Shown in pieces: positions 23,352 through 29,875 of a stretch of DNA of 34,955 nucleotides. Within the stretch, counting starts at the first letter, position 1. Every line of letters starts with the position of its first letter. This DNA comes from a virus. The stretch is taken from positions 1-34,955 of the IMG/VR virus record IMGVR_UViG_3300032224_000087; one strand, written 5' to 3'. The notes under the pieces were generated by a model. That model did not search any database. It was not told where the DNA came from and saw only the letters and a list, made by a program, of their open reading frames with translations. The translations under genes were made by a program, and so were the position numbers.

Positions 23352-23978
23352 TTATTGCTCCTTAAGTTTAATAATTGTTTCGTCTACTTCATCTAAAAAC
23401 TTTATTACTTCTGTTTCTAGTTCCTTAATATACTCATCATCTCTATCAACCCTAGATACGAACAATTGCAAGTCTACAGGAAAATTAGGATTATAGCTAA
23501 CGAAATCTACCCATTTAGCATTAGTACAAGCCATTTGCCATTGTATCTGTGGAATGTATTTACTAGGTACAGACTTACTCATAAGCGTATTAGTGTGAGT
23601 AGTTTCTATAGGGCATTTGATTTCAATGAGCCCTGCATACTTACCTTCTTCTTCTGACTCAACTGCACCGTCTGGACTAGCACCGCTATTTGCAATAATA
23701 GGATGGTCAAAGAATCCTACTTCTACTACAGATACCCCCCTAGATTGCACATAAAGCTCCCTAGCAGCACTTTCTCGTTCAATACCATCTAACATAGCTT
23801 GATTAACAAAGCTATCCCCCTTTTTTCCTGTAATGCGTTCTGATACTAATTGGACAAGATAATTTTGACGAGATGTTGACACACCTGTTTTGGTCTTGGC
23901 AATCACATCCGATATTCTGGATGCGGTTACCTTACCTAATCGTTGTTGAAACCACTCTTCTGTGCGTTGTTCAATCAT
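23352..23978 (-). CDS. YqaJ-like recombination exonuclease
   Basis: 208 residues. N-terminal RTEEWFQQRLGKVTASRISD is the YqaJ/lambda-exonuclease signature; the nuclease centre is SPDGAV (D103) and IEIKCP (E119, K121), with upstream E67/E69 in GIERESAA. It would degrade one strand at double-strand ends, leaving single-stranded DNA for the annealase whose gene overlaps its start by four bases. Confidence 0.9.
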   Translation of the reverse strand: MIEQRTEEWFQQRLGKVTASRISDVIAKTKTGVSTSRQNYLVQLVSERITGKKGDSFVNQAMLDGIERESAARELYVQSRGVSVVEVGFFDHPIIANSGASPDGAVESEEEGKYAGLIEIKCPIETTHTNTLMSKSVPSKYIPQIQWQMACTNAKWVDFVSYNPNFPVDLQLFVSRVDRDDEYIKELETEVIKFLDEVDETIIKLKEQ

Positions 23979-24448
23979 AGAAAGTCCTTGTTAGATACTG
24001 CTTTTAGAGTTGGTTGTTCTGACTCTGGAATATCCTCACCACTATAGATATATAAACCAATACCATGTAATGCAATAGCTTTAGCTAAACATCTTTGCAT
24101 GGCTGTATTAACTGCCATAGCATCTGGGTTAGGAATAGCTTGGTTTCTAAAGTTAAGCACAGGTAATTGTGCAGTCATAGACTTACCAAACGCATGAACT
24201 GTGCAAAATACCATAAGAGTTTCACCAAACTGTTTAGGCTCACCATATCCCCATGAAGCAGTTGGGTCTTGTTGTAGAAGAGTATCCACAGCCCAAGCCC
24301 ATGATAAGTATGATAGACCATTCTTTTTTTCAATGTGGTCAGATACATTAATCTTGCGTAAATCGTTATAGTTCATCTTGCTCTCCGTTTGTTGTTCTAG
24401 TTGATGTAGTTCCATCATTACTTGGTCGTAGTGTTGTTGCTGTGACAT
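23975..24448 (-). CDS. DUF1071-type single-strand annealing protein
   Basis: A 157-residue protein with HIEKKNGLSYLSWAWAVDTL and AMQRCLAKAIALHGIGLYIY, the hallmark of the DUF1071 (Sak3-type) annealases, which pair complementary single strands. Partner of the YqaJ exonuclease downstream. Two starts look possible: 24448 (GGGAGAG upstream) and 24376 (GGAGAG upstream, 133 residues); the second removes a Gln-rich leader. The longer form overlaps the small gene upstream by 83 bases. Confidence 0.85.
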   Translation of the reverse strand: MSQQQHYDQVMMELHQLEQQTESKMNYNDLRKINVSDHIEKKNGLSYLSWAWAVDTLLQQDPTASWGYGEPKQFGETLMVFCTVHAFGKSMTAQLPVLNFRNQAIPNPDAMAVNTAMQRCLAKAIALHGIGLYIYSGEDIPESEQPTLKAVSNKDFL

Positions 24449-24536
24449 TTGCTCTCTCCCATTTGTCGTTATCTAATTTTAATTCTTCGTTTAATTCTTT
24501 TAAAATCTTTGCTATGTGTTCTAAACCATTCGCCAT
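24366..24536 (-). CDS. Hypothetical small protein, 56 aa
   Basis: ATG at 24536 with GGGGG nine bases upstream. The helical N-terminus (MANGLEHIAKILKELNEELK) is followed by a Thr-rich tail ending NGEQDEL. Its end overlaps the annealase start in another frame, and its beginning overlaps the 22-residue membrane peptide. It may act by helix pairing. Function unknown. Confidence 0.55.
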   Translation of the reverse strand: MANGLEHIAKILKELNEELKLDNDKWERANVTATTLRPSNDGTTSTRTTNGEQDEL

Positions 24537-24589
24537 ATTATATACCCCCAAAATATAAAAAGAAAGAACCATAAGTATTTAGTCATCAT
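24521..24589 (-). CDS. Micro membrane protein, 22 aa
   Basis: ATG-ATG at 24589/24586 with AGGAGAA five bases upstream leads to TAG at 24521. Product MMTKYLWFFLFIFWGYIIWR then MV, almost entirely one aromatic membrane helix. The strong ribosome site is the main support. Overlaps the genes on both sides. Confidence 0.5.
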   Translation of the reverse strand: MMTKYLWFFLFIFWGYIIWRMV

Positions 24590-24689
24590 GTTTCTCCTGT
24601 TGGTCTAGTTTATATTGAGCTTCTTTTTCTTGTTCGTCAAGTCTTTCCATATCATCTAAATAAGCATCTGGGTCTAAATGTCTTTCCAT
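24579..24689 (-). CDS. Small charged protein, 36 aa
   Basis: ATG at 24689 (TAATG overlap with the gene before it) with AGGAG upstream, ending at 24579. MERHLDPDAYLDDMERLDEQ then EKEAQYKLDQQEKHDD: a highly charged, probably single-helix peptide with no hydrophobic core. Could bind a host protein; no family recognised. Confidence 0.55.
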   Translation of the reverse strand: MERHLDPDAYLDDMERLDEQEKEAQYKLDQQEKHDD

Positions 24690-24784
24690 TATATTGCTCC
24701 TTCTATTTTACCAATGATATAAAGGCATAATGCTACCCAACACCAAAACGCTACTGCTGTCACAATCATAGTCTTAATACTCAT
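24689..24784 (-). CDS. Micro membrane protein, 31 aa (first gene of minus operon)
   Basis: ATG at 24784 with AGGAGAG six bases before it, ending in TAA at 24689. MSIKTMIVTAVAFWCWVALC then LYIIGKIEGAI is one membrane span with short polar ends. It is the promoter-proximal gene of the minus-strand operon, so it would be among the earliest phage products made. Confidence 0.6.
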   Translation of the reverse strand: MSIKTMIVTAVAFWCWVALCLYIIGKIEGAI

Positions 24785-24819
24785 CTTTTCTCTCCTAAAA
24801 GTTAAATACTACAATGCCT

Positions 24820-24847
24820 ATCTTAATGATATAAAATACCATGTCAA
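24820..24847 (-). promoter_or_regulatory. Sigma70-type early promoter for the minus operon
   Basis: On the minus strand a perfect -35 TTGACA (24847-24842) is followed after 16 bases by TAAGAT (24825-24820). The first start codon of the operon is 36 bases downstream. This is the clearest -35 in the window. Confidence 0.7.
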
Positions 24848-24850
24848 GCA

Positions 24851-24875
24851 TTTTTATATAATAATTATATAAAAA
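24851..24875. promoter_or_regulatory. 25-nt AT palindrome in the divergent control region
   Basis: TTTTTATATAAT (24851-24862) and ATTATATAAAAA (24864-24875) are perfect 12-base inverted arms around a single A. It lies 4 bases upstream of the minus-strand -35 box and about 85 bases before the replication gene on the plus strand. The rest of 24785-24958 is AT-rich, with no gene; a plus-strand TATTAT at 24897 could be a -10. Operator, UP element or unwinding element are possible. Confidence 0.6.
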
Positions 24876-24958
24876 ATATGTTTGCATTTGATAATATATT
24901 ATGGTAATTTGTACTAGTAACAGAATTATATGAAGAATGTCTATTTTAAGGAAAGAAT

Positions 24959-25555
24959 ATGAGAATTAAGAATTGGGATAAATTTCAGCATTTTAAGCAT
25001 AAAAGTGATATGAAATGGTTTAAATGTTATGGTCGTGATTTATTAAATGACCCTGATTTTATGAAAATGGATGATGTAAAACAAGCCACTTTATTTAAAC
25101 TTTGGTGTCTAGCTTCTGAAGGCAATGGCGTAATAGGAATGATTCCTGATATCGCTTTTAGATTAAGAAAACCTATTGCGTTTGTAGAGAAAATCCTAAA
25201 GGAATTAGATACTTGGATAATTACAGATGAAAAATTATATAACGATTATATAACAGATAAGAGTAAGATAAGATTAGATATAGATAAGATTATAAAGACC
25301 ACAGTGCGTTTTTCAGAGTTCTGGGATTTATACCCAAATGTCCGTAAAAATAATAAAAAGGGTTGTTTAGAAAAATGGGAAGCAAAAGACCTTGACTTGA
25401 TAGCTGATAAAGTTATAGGATATGTTAAGATGATGAAAGAAACTAAACAATGGAAGGAAGGATTTGTTCCAGCACCTATGACATTATTAAATCAAGAGAG
25501 ATGGGATGATGGGAATGTAACTCATATCCGTAAAGTTTGGGAAGGTGGCATCTAA
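24959..25555 (+). CDS. Replication initiator / helicase loader candidate
   Basis: A 198-residue protein. The N-terminal half (KWFKCYGRDLLNDPDFMKMD, GNGVIGMIPDIAFRL) looks like the winged-helix domain of phage replisome organisers; the C-terminal part (FWDLYPNVRKNNKKGCLEKW ... FVPAPMTLLNQERWDD) is the usual end of phage replication proteins that engage a helicase. It is the first plus-strand early gene, with AAGGA upstream, and overlaps the helicase start (TAATG). It probably recognises the origin, perhaps in the adjacent AT-rich region. Confidence 0.78.
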   Translation: MRIKNWDKFQHFKHKSDMKWFKCYGRDLLNDPDFMKMDDVKQATLFKLWCLASEGNGVIGMIPDIAFRLRKPIAFVEKILKELDTWIITDEKLYNDYITDKSKIRLDIDKIIKTTVRFSEFWDLYPNVRKNNKKGCLEKWEAKDLDLIADKVIGYVKMMKETKQWKEGFVPAPMTLLNQERWDDGNVTHIRKVWEGGI

Positions 25556-26478
25556 TGAATTTAGGAGAGGTCATTGATAAGCTAACCGTAAGTCAATCAA
25601 CTGTACAAGAATTTTATAACGAGGGGTATGGTCATGCGGAGTTTAAGGTTAAAAGTACGGATACATTTACTAATGATTTGGTCAAGTATTTTGGTGAAGA
25701 AATTCATAGTGGTAAATCTCTTGGATGGCTTAAGACGGAAGATAAGTTTCGTGTTAGGAAAGCCGAACTAACAGTTCTCACAGGAGTATCTGGTCATGGT
25801 AAATCTATGTGGCTATCACAAGTTATATTGGCAATGATGACACAAGGAACTAAATGTTTAATAGCGTCTTTAGAAATGCGACCTGTATTAACTTTATCTC
25901 GTATGCTTATACAAACTTTAGGTTCTCCAGAGCCTACAGATTCTTACATAAATCAGTGGGGAGATAGAGCAAAGGATAAACTTTTTCTTTATGACCAGTT
26001 AGGAACGACTACATCTGAAGATATGTTTGCAACTCTTTACTATGGTAAGCACGTTCTTGGTTGTGAAGTATTTGTGATTGATAGTCTTATGAAGATGTCA
26101 GACATAAGTGAAGAGTCTTTAGAGAAACAGAAATTGTTTTTAGATAGACTTGCAGTAACTTGTCGTGATTTGTCAATCCATGTTTTTTTAGTAGCACATA
26201 CAAGAAAAATGAAATCGGAAGACGAAATTCCAGACGCTACAAATATTATGGGAAGTTCACACATAAGAAACTTGACAGACAATGTTATATGTGTATGGAG
26301 AAATCGTGCTAAAGAAAAACTTGTAGAAGAAGGTAAGACTTCTGATGAAGAGCTAAAGATAATTCCAGATGCAAAGGTGTTTGTACAAAAGCAGCGTAAT
26401 AGTCAGTGGGAGGGTAGTTTTAATTTCTGGTACGACCAAAAAGGTCTTAAATACAAGGAGAGTCCAAATGCAAGGTAA
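25555..26478 (+). CDS. DnaB-like replicative helicase
   Basis: 307 residues from ATG at 25555. RecA-type core: Walker A GVSGHGKS (77-84), SLEM (105-108) with catalytic Glu, Walker B VFVIDSL (172-178), and VAHTRK (213-218). This is the DnaB/Twinkle C-terminal ATPase without the large N-terminal or primase domain, so primase must come from the host. The upstream initiator gene overlaps by one base, supporting function as a loader-helicase pair. The next gene overlaps its end. Confidence 0.9.
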   Translation: MNLGEVIDKLTVSQSTVQEFYNEGYGHAEFKVKSTDTFTNDLVKYFGEEIHSGKSLGWLKTEDKFRVRKAELTVLTGVSGHGKSMWLSQVILAMMTQGTKCLIASLEMRPVLTLSRMLIQTLGSPEPTDSYINQWGDRAKDKLFLYDQLGTTTSEDMFATLYYGKHVLGCEVFVIDSLMKMSDISEESLEKQKLFLDRLAVTCRDLSIHVFLVAHTRKMKSEDEIPDATNIMGSSHIRNLTDNVICVWRNRAKEKLVEEGKTSDEELKIIPDAKVFVQKQRNSQWEGSFNFWYDQKGLKYKESPNAR

Positions 26479-26653
26479 AGATACAATAAATGATTTTTTA
26501 AAAGCTATACAAAAGCATTTTGGTGAAGTAGAATATAAAATAACAACAATAGATGGTGTTACATTCAGAAAAACAAAGGGGTGGAGAGATGATAAAGTGG
26601 TCGCTAACGAAAGACAACTTGCCAATGTTAGTGGAGAAGTTAAAAGCACTTGA
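26468..26653 (+). CDS. Small hypothetical protein, 61 aa
   Basis: ATG at 26468 with AAGGAG seven bases before it, overlapping the helicase end by 11 bases. MQGKDTINDFLKAIQKHFGE and VTFRKTKGWRDDKVVANER suggest a helix followed by a basic strand. It overlaps the NinB gene by 65 bases in another frame. Probably a helper of replication or recombination; unknown. Confidence 0.6.
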   Translation: MQGKDTINDFLKAIQKHFGEVEYKITTIDGVTFRKTKGWRDDKVVANERQLANVSGEVKST

Positions 26654-26945
26654 CTTTACTCATAGATGGAGAGTAACAGTCACAGATGCTAAACTTAACC
26701 GTAGTAACGAGCAAAATTTACGCCTGTGGGAATTATATACAAGCATTGGAAATCATTTAGGTATTGAAAAAGATAAGATACACGAACTTATGGGGTATAA
26801 GTTTTTGCGTTACCAAACTGAAATAGCAGGTATGCCTGTAGAGCTTATAAAATCTACTACTAAACTTACTACAAGTGAAATGGCAGATTATCAATTAAAT
26901 ATTGAAGTGTTTGGTCAGACGGTTGGCTGGGGATGGGATGAATGA
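26589..26945 (+). CDS. ninB: NinB-like recombination protein
   Basis: 118 residues from ATG at 26589 (GGAGAG just upstream). The pattern RSNEQNLRLWELYTSIGNHL, DKIHELMGYKFLRY, and GMPVELIKSTTKLTTSEMAD matches the NinB/Orf family, which in lambda loads recombination proteins onto single-stranded DNA. Its end overlaps the YbcO-like nuclease (ATGA), a pairing also found in lambdoid nin regions. Confidence 0.88.
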   Translation: MIKWSLTKDNLPMLVEKLKALDFTHRWRVTVTDAKLNRSNEQNLRLWELYTSIGNHLGIEKDKIHELMGYKFLRYQTEIAGMPVELIKSTTKLTTSEMADYQLNIEVFGQTVGWGWDE

Positions 26946-27232
26946 ACTATAGAAATCCTAAACTTCTCAAACTGGCTAAAGATGCACCATGTGTTTTGTG
27001 TGGCAGTAATGACGGAACTGTGGTAGCCTGTCATAGTAATCAACTGCGTGATAAAAAAGGCACTGGAATTAAAAGTCACGATTTCCGCATCTGTTACTGC
27101 TGCCACAAACACCATGTTATGATGGATAGCAGTAATGAGTTAAGTAGAGAAGAACGTATTACATTATGGGAAGAAGCTCATAGACGTACTATAGGATGGT
27201 TATTTGAAAACGGACATTTGGAGGTAAAATAA
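26942..27232 (+). CDS. YbcO/DUF1364-like zinc nuclease
   Basis: A 96-residue protein with zinc ligands C17xxC20 in PCVLCGSNDG, ACHSNQLRDKKGTGIKSHD, then CYCCHKHH (C51-C54, H55-H58), the build of DUF1364 (YbcO) single-strand nucleases in lambda-like nin regions. The C-terminal RRTIGWLFENGHLEVK also fits. It overlaps NinB by 4 bases, and the 69-residue gene starts at the base after its stop. Confidence 0.85.
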   Translation: MNYRNPKLLKLAKDAPCVLCGSNDGTVVACHSNQLRDKKGTGIKSHDFRICYCCHKHHVMMDSSNELSREERITLWEEAHRRTIGWLFENGHLEVK

Positions 27233-27442
27233 ATGGGTAAAGGTTCTGGAAGAAGACCATTATTAATTTCTGAAAAAAAAGCACAAGATAATTGGGATAA
27301 GATATTTAAAAAGAAAAAGAATAGTGATGATGTATCACCACACGCTTATGAATACGAACTTAATAAGTCTACTGGTGAAGTGCAAAAAAGATTTACAGAC
27401 GGAATATCTAAACCTAACGAAAGTCAATTTAATGGCAATTAG
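27233..27442 (+). CDS. Hypothetical basic protein, 69 aa
   Basis: Lys/Asn-rich, starting MGKGSGRRPLLISEKKAQDN, with no recognisable fold; the middle is charged and the end Asn/Ser-rich. The start sits at the base after the preceding stop, with GGAGG upstream. It overlaps the nuclease gene that follows by 11 bases. Could bind nucleic acid. Unknown. Confidence 0.65.
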   Translation: MGKGSGRRPLLISEKKAQDNWDKIFKKKKNSDDVSPHAYEYELNKSTGEVQKRFTDGISKPNESQFNGN

Positions 27443-27749
27443 CCCAACGCAGTTAAGTCTTAAAAAATTACGAGAAGAAGGTTACACCGTAGCAGTAGTA
27501 GAACACTGGAACGCATTTGCTAGAATACGTCAAGACCTATTTGGTTTTATTGACCTATTAGCTCTTAAGGGTAAAGAAGTTCTTGCTGTACAAACAACAA
27601 CTACTACTAACATGAACGCTAGGATTAAAAAAATAGCAGACCATGAGAATGTAGGTGTAGTTCGTGATGCAGGTTGGACTATCCATGTGCATGGTTGGAG
27701 TCAGAACGATAAGAAAAAGTGGCAATGTAAAGTAAAAGATGTATCCTAG
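27432..27749 (+). CDS. Resolvase-like PD-(D/E)XK nuclease candidate
   Basis: 105 residues from ATG at 27432. RIRQDLFGFIDLLALKGKEV and LAVQTTTTTNMNARIKKI resemble phage proteins with an Asp-strand-(E/Q)xT/K core of the PD-(D/E)XK type, often called resolvase or VRR-NUC-like. The conserved Lys is not in its usual place (QTT instead of ExK), so activity is uncertain. Located among recombination genes. Confidence 0.6.
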   Translation: MAISPTQLSLKKLREEGYTVAVVEHWNAFARIRQDLFGFIDLLALKGKEVLAVQTTTTTNMNARIKKIADHENVGVVRDAGWTIHVHGWSQNDKKKWQCKVKDVS

Positions 27750-28134
27750 TAGAGAACAAATAAATAATGAACGCAAACAATTTCTAAAGCAAAAAATAAT
27801 GGAATTGATTGGTGATGATATGAAAACTTCAGTGCAATTAGCTAAAATGATTGGAGTTGAAAGGTATCATCTTAAATACGCACTTATGGATTTAGAGGCA
27901 GAAGGATTATTGCACCATGAGCCCAGAGGTAGTAAATTATATCTATACTACAAACCTAAACGACATCCATTAGATGAAATCTTTAATCACAATTTAAACA
28001 TCCCACAAGAGTTAATCAAAGAAAGCCATGTATATACCGAAAAAGATACCAAGCATAATCTACGACATAATGTGACATTAGATTCATTTGGTAGTAGTGG
28101 CATAGATAGCGAAGGGTTAGGAATAGGAACATGA
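27739..28134 (+). CDS. Winged-helix DNA-binding protein, 131 aa
   Basis: Residues 18-68 (QKIMELIGDDMKTSVQLAKM, VERYHLKYALMDLEAEGLLH, then RGSKLYLYYKPK) read clearly as a winged helix: helix, turn, recognition helix and wing. The remainder is polar. It may regulate middle or late transcription. It overlaps the preceding gene by 11 bases and the next by 4. Confidence 0.72.
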   Translation: MYPSREQINNERKQFLKQKIMELIGDDMKTSVQLAKMIGVERYHLKYALMDLEAEGLLHHEPRGSKLYLYYKPKRHPLDEIFNHNLNIPQELIKESHVYTEKDTKHNLRHNVTLDSFGSSGIDSEGLGIGT

Positions 28135-28253
28135 CACAAGAAGATATTATTGCTATATACAAAAAAGTATTTCCAACAGGTTATGAGCCAGTTAGCGTAG
28201 AACGTATGATAAGGTTTGCAAGACTGATAGAGGAAAAAGTTAAGCATGATTAG
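28131..28253 (+). CDS. Small helical protein, 40 aa
   Basis: ATG at 28131 overlaps the preceding stop (ATGA), TAG at 28251-28253 lies within the next gene's start. MTQEDIIAIYKKVFPTGYEP then VSVERMIRFARLIEEKVKHD: two helices, probably a protein-interaction peptide. Small proteins of this pattern are frequent in phage genomes beside regulators. Function unknown. Confidence 0.65.
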   Translation: MTQEDIIAIYKKVFPTGYEPVSVERMIRFARLIEEKVKHD

Positions 28254-28575
28254 TATGGAACGCTTACTATCAATCCTAGATGATTGGAAACTATACATGA
28301 GGTCATCTAACCACAGACTTGGTTATCCTAGCAAGTCATTAGGGATGTCATCTGGAGGCGAGTCTACTACTGACGAATTTGAACACATGGTCAGTGCTAT
28401 GGATAAACAAAATGTAAGAACCATAGACGCAATCATACATAGCCTTGATAAAGGACAGCAAGAAGCCATATACGCTAAATACTTGGGAGCTAAACCTCCA
28501 CTTGCCTTTTATTGGCAATTAGACATGGCATACGACAATTTACTTACCATTAGTTCACGCAGGATAAACGCATAA
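28246..28575 (+). CDS. Q-antiterminator-like late regulator candidate
   Basis: 109 residues (first Met 28246; Met at 28255 also possible). The layout MERLLSILDDWKLYMRSSN, LGYPSKSLGM, then a helical DNA-binding-like part (MVSAMDKQNVRTIDAIIHSL and QQEAIYAKYLGAKPP) resembles Phage_antitermQ proteins. It is placed just before a TATAAT promoter and a terminator that stand in front of all late genes, as for lambda Q. Alternatively a small sigma-like or ArpU-type regulator. Family call by pattern and context only. Confidence 0.6.
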   Translation: MISMERLLSILDDWKLYMRSSNHRLGYPSKSLGMSSGGESTTDEFEHMVSAMDKQNVRTIDAIIHSLDKGQQEAIYAKYLGAKPPLAFYWQLDMAYDNLLTISSRRINA

Positions 28576-28579
28576 TCAC

Positions 28580-28609
28580 TAGACCTAATATAGTGACTTG
28601 TGGTATAAT
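28580..28609 (+). promoter_or_regulatory. Late promoter candidate (TATAAT inside a palindrome)
   Basis: Perfect TATAAT at 28604-28609, with TAGACC (4/6 match to TTGACA) 18 bases upstream at 28580-28585. The -10 box is the centre of TGGTAT-A-ATACCA (28601-28613), a perfect 13-nt palindrome that could be an operator. Transcription would start near 28616 and read into the late genes through the hairpin at 28656. Confidence 0.65.
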
Positions 28610-28655
28610 ACCAGCTATGTGGGCAGAGCCTACCCAAAAAAAACGTAATCCCTCC

Positions 28656-28700
28656 AAAACCCTGCTTATAACTCTCTCCATAAGTGGGGTTTTACTTTTA
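28656..28700 (+). terminator. Strong hairpin terminator in the late leader
   Basis: Arms 28656-28669 and 28680-28693 form a 14-bp stem (two U-G wobbles) with a 10-base loop, running directly into TTTTACTTTTA. It lies about 40 bases downstream of the predicted late start and ends right before the ATG at 28702. It looks like a conditional terminator; it might also hide the translation start of the first late gene. Confidence 0.7.
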
Positions 28701-28701
28701 T

Positions 28702-28866
28702 ATGACAATATCTGTAGCAATATGCACTACCTGTGGCGAAGCATTTGACCGCACAGAGTATTCCCTTTGCAACGATTGCAGATATGACAAGACTTATATC
28801 AAGCTAGACAAAGAACCTATACAGGATAAAGAGCATGGAACAATCATTCAAAACAGAAGTGAGTAA
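28702..28866 (+). CDS. Small zinc-ribbon protein, 54 aa
   Basis: ATG at 28702 lies immediately behind the terminator hairpin; no normal Shine-Dalgarno can be seen. MTISVAICTTCGEAFDRTEY then SLCNDCRYDK: two CxxC pairs (C8/C11, C22/C25) that should hold zinc. As first gene after the late promoter it may act on transcription or translation. It overlaps the next gene by 32 bases. Confidence 0.7.
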   Translation: MTISVAICTTCGEAFDRTEYSLCNDCRYDKTYIKLDKEPIQDKEHGTIIQNRSE

Positions 28867-29233
28867 AGATAAAGTAGCAAGTATATTTGCACTTATGTTA
28901 CTTCACGAAGTTACTAATGCTCATTTATTGCACTGGGCAAGTAACTCTTTTTCAGAGCACGTTACATTAGGTGAGTTCTACGATAACCTAACAGAAAAAA
29001 CAGATATGTATGTAGAAGCATACATGGGTAAATACGGACAACTTAAAATTGAAGGTTACCCAGAAGTATATTCATTACCTAAAACAGATTCTGTAGCCCA
29101 ATTAGAAGAACTGTCGCATAATGTTGAAGAGTTAAGAGCAAAACTACCACAAGATACAGAACTACAAAACTTGGTAGACGAAATAGCAGACCTAATTGAT
29201 TCAACTCTTTATAAACTACGTTATTTAAAATAA
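28835..29233 (+). CDS. DUF5856/ferritin-like helical protein, 132 aa
   Basis: All-helical, with ALMLLHEVTNAHLLHWASNS, EHVTLGEFYDNLTEKTDMYV, EAYMGKYGQ and a long C-terminal helix pair. His/Glu spacing (LLHEVTNAHLLHW) recalls Dps/ferritin-like four-helix bundles; DUF5856 proteins of phages have this look. It may sequester metal or protect DNA. Placement with late small proteins suggests a virion or lysate role. Uncertain. Confidence 0.65.
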   Translation: MEQSFKTEVSKDKVASIFALMLLHEVTNAHLLHWASNSFSEHVTLGEFYDNLTEKTDMYVEAYMGKYGQLKIEGYPEVYSLPKTDSVAQLEELSHNVEELRAKLPQDTELQNLVDEIADLIDSTLYKLRYLK

Positions 29234-29242
29234 GGAAATAAT

Positions 29243-29440
29243 ATGGCAATGTCAAAACCAAAAGCAAAACCAGCTAAAATGGCTAAAGTAGGTAAAGTAA
29301 TGAAAGAATTTGGTGCAGGTAAATTGCACTCTGGTTCTAAAAAAGGTCCAGTAGTTAAATCACAAAAGCAAGCTGTAGCTATTGCATTATCAGAAGCTGG
29401 TATGAGCAAAAAGAAAAAAGGCATGAAAAGTGGCTACTAA
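29243..29440 (+). CDS. Lys-rich small protein (DUF6496-like), 65 aa
   Basis: A very basic protein: AKPAKMAKVGKVMKEFGAGK, then VKSQKQAVAIALSEAG, the recognisable DUF6496-type core. Ribosome site AAGGAAA upstream. It opens a set of three overlapping Lys-rich genes. It probably binds DNA, perhaps packaged with the genome. Confidence 0.75.
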   Translation: MAMSKPKAKPAKMAKVGKVMKEFGAGKLHSGSKKGPVVKSQKQAVAIALSEAGMSKKKKGMKSGY

Positions 29441-29582
29441 ACAAGGTCTTTACGCTAATATCGCTGCAAAGAAAGCTAGAATCAAAGCTGGCTCTGGTGA
29501 GAAGATGCGTAAGGTAGGCACTAAAGGTGCTCCTACTGCTATGGCATTTAAACAATCAGCAAAGACAGCTAAAAAGAAATGA
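29430..29582 (+). CDS. Lys-rich small protein, 50 aa (GTG start)
   Basis: GTG at 29430 (inside the end of the preceding gene) to TGA at 29582. MATKQGLYANIAAKKARIKA then GSGEKMRKVGTKGAP and QSAKTAKKK: about one third Lys/Arg. This pattern (Ala-Thr-Lys-Gly-Leu-Tyr-x-Asn-Ile) is frequent in small phage proteins next to DUF6496 genes. Stop overlaps the next ATG. Confidence 0.7.
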   Translation: MATKQGLYANIAAKKARIKAGSGEKMRKVGTKGAPTAMAFKQSAKTAKKK

Positions 29583-29875
29583 GTGGAGCTTGGCAAAAGA
29601 AAGAAGGCAAGAACCCTAAAGGTGGACTTAATGCCAAAGGTCGTGCATCTTACAATAAAGAAACAGGTGGTCATTTAAAAGCACCTGTAAAGTCTGGTGA
29701 TAATCCTAGACGTGCATCATTCCTAGCTCGTATGGGAAATATGAAAGGTGCAGAACATAAACCCAATGGTGAGCCAACAAGATTATTATTATCTTTAAAG
29801 GCTTGGGGTGCGTCATCTAAATCAGATGCCAAAGCAAAAGCTAAAACTATTTCAGCAAGGAATAAAAAGAAATGA
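29579..29875 (+). CDS. Lys-rich DUF6321-like protein, 98 aa
   Basis: Pattern AWQKKEGKNPKGGLNAKGRA, then NPRRASFLARMGNMKGAEHK, and PTRLLLSLKAWG, as in DUF6321. Strongly basic throughout with a Lys-Ala-rich tail (SDAKAKAKTISARNKKK). Starts within the preceding stop (ATGA) and ends overlapping the next gene. Likely nucleic-acid binding; may pack with the phage DNA. Confidence 0.8.
   Translation: MSGAWQKKEGKNPKGGLNAKGRASYNKETGGHLKAPVKSGDNPRRASFLARMGNMKGAEHKPNGEPTRLLLSLKAWGASSKSDAKAKAKTISARNKKK

Noticed and set aside
28621-28643. GGGCAGAGCCTACCC followed by eight A
   Set aside because: Only a 4-bp outer stem, and A-tract rather than U-tract on the plus strand, so not a terminator.
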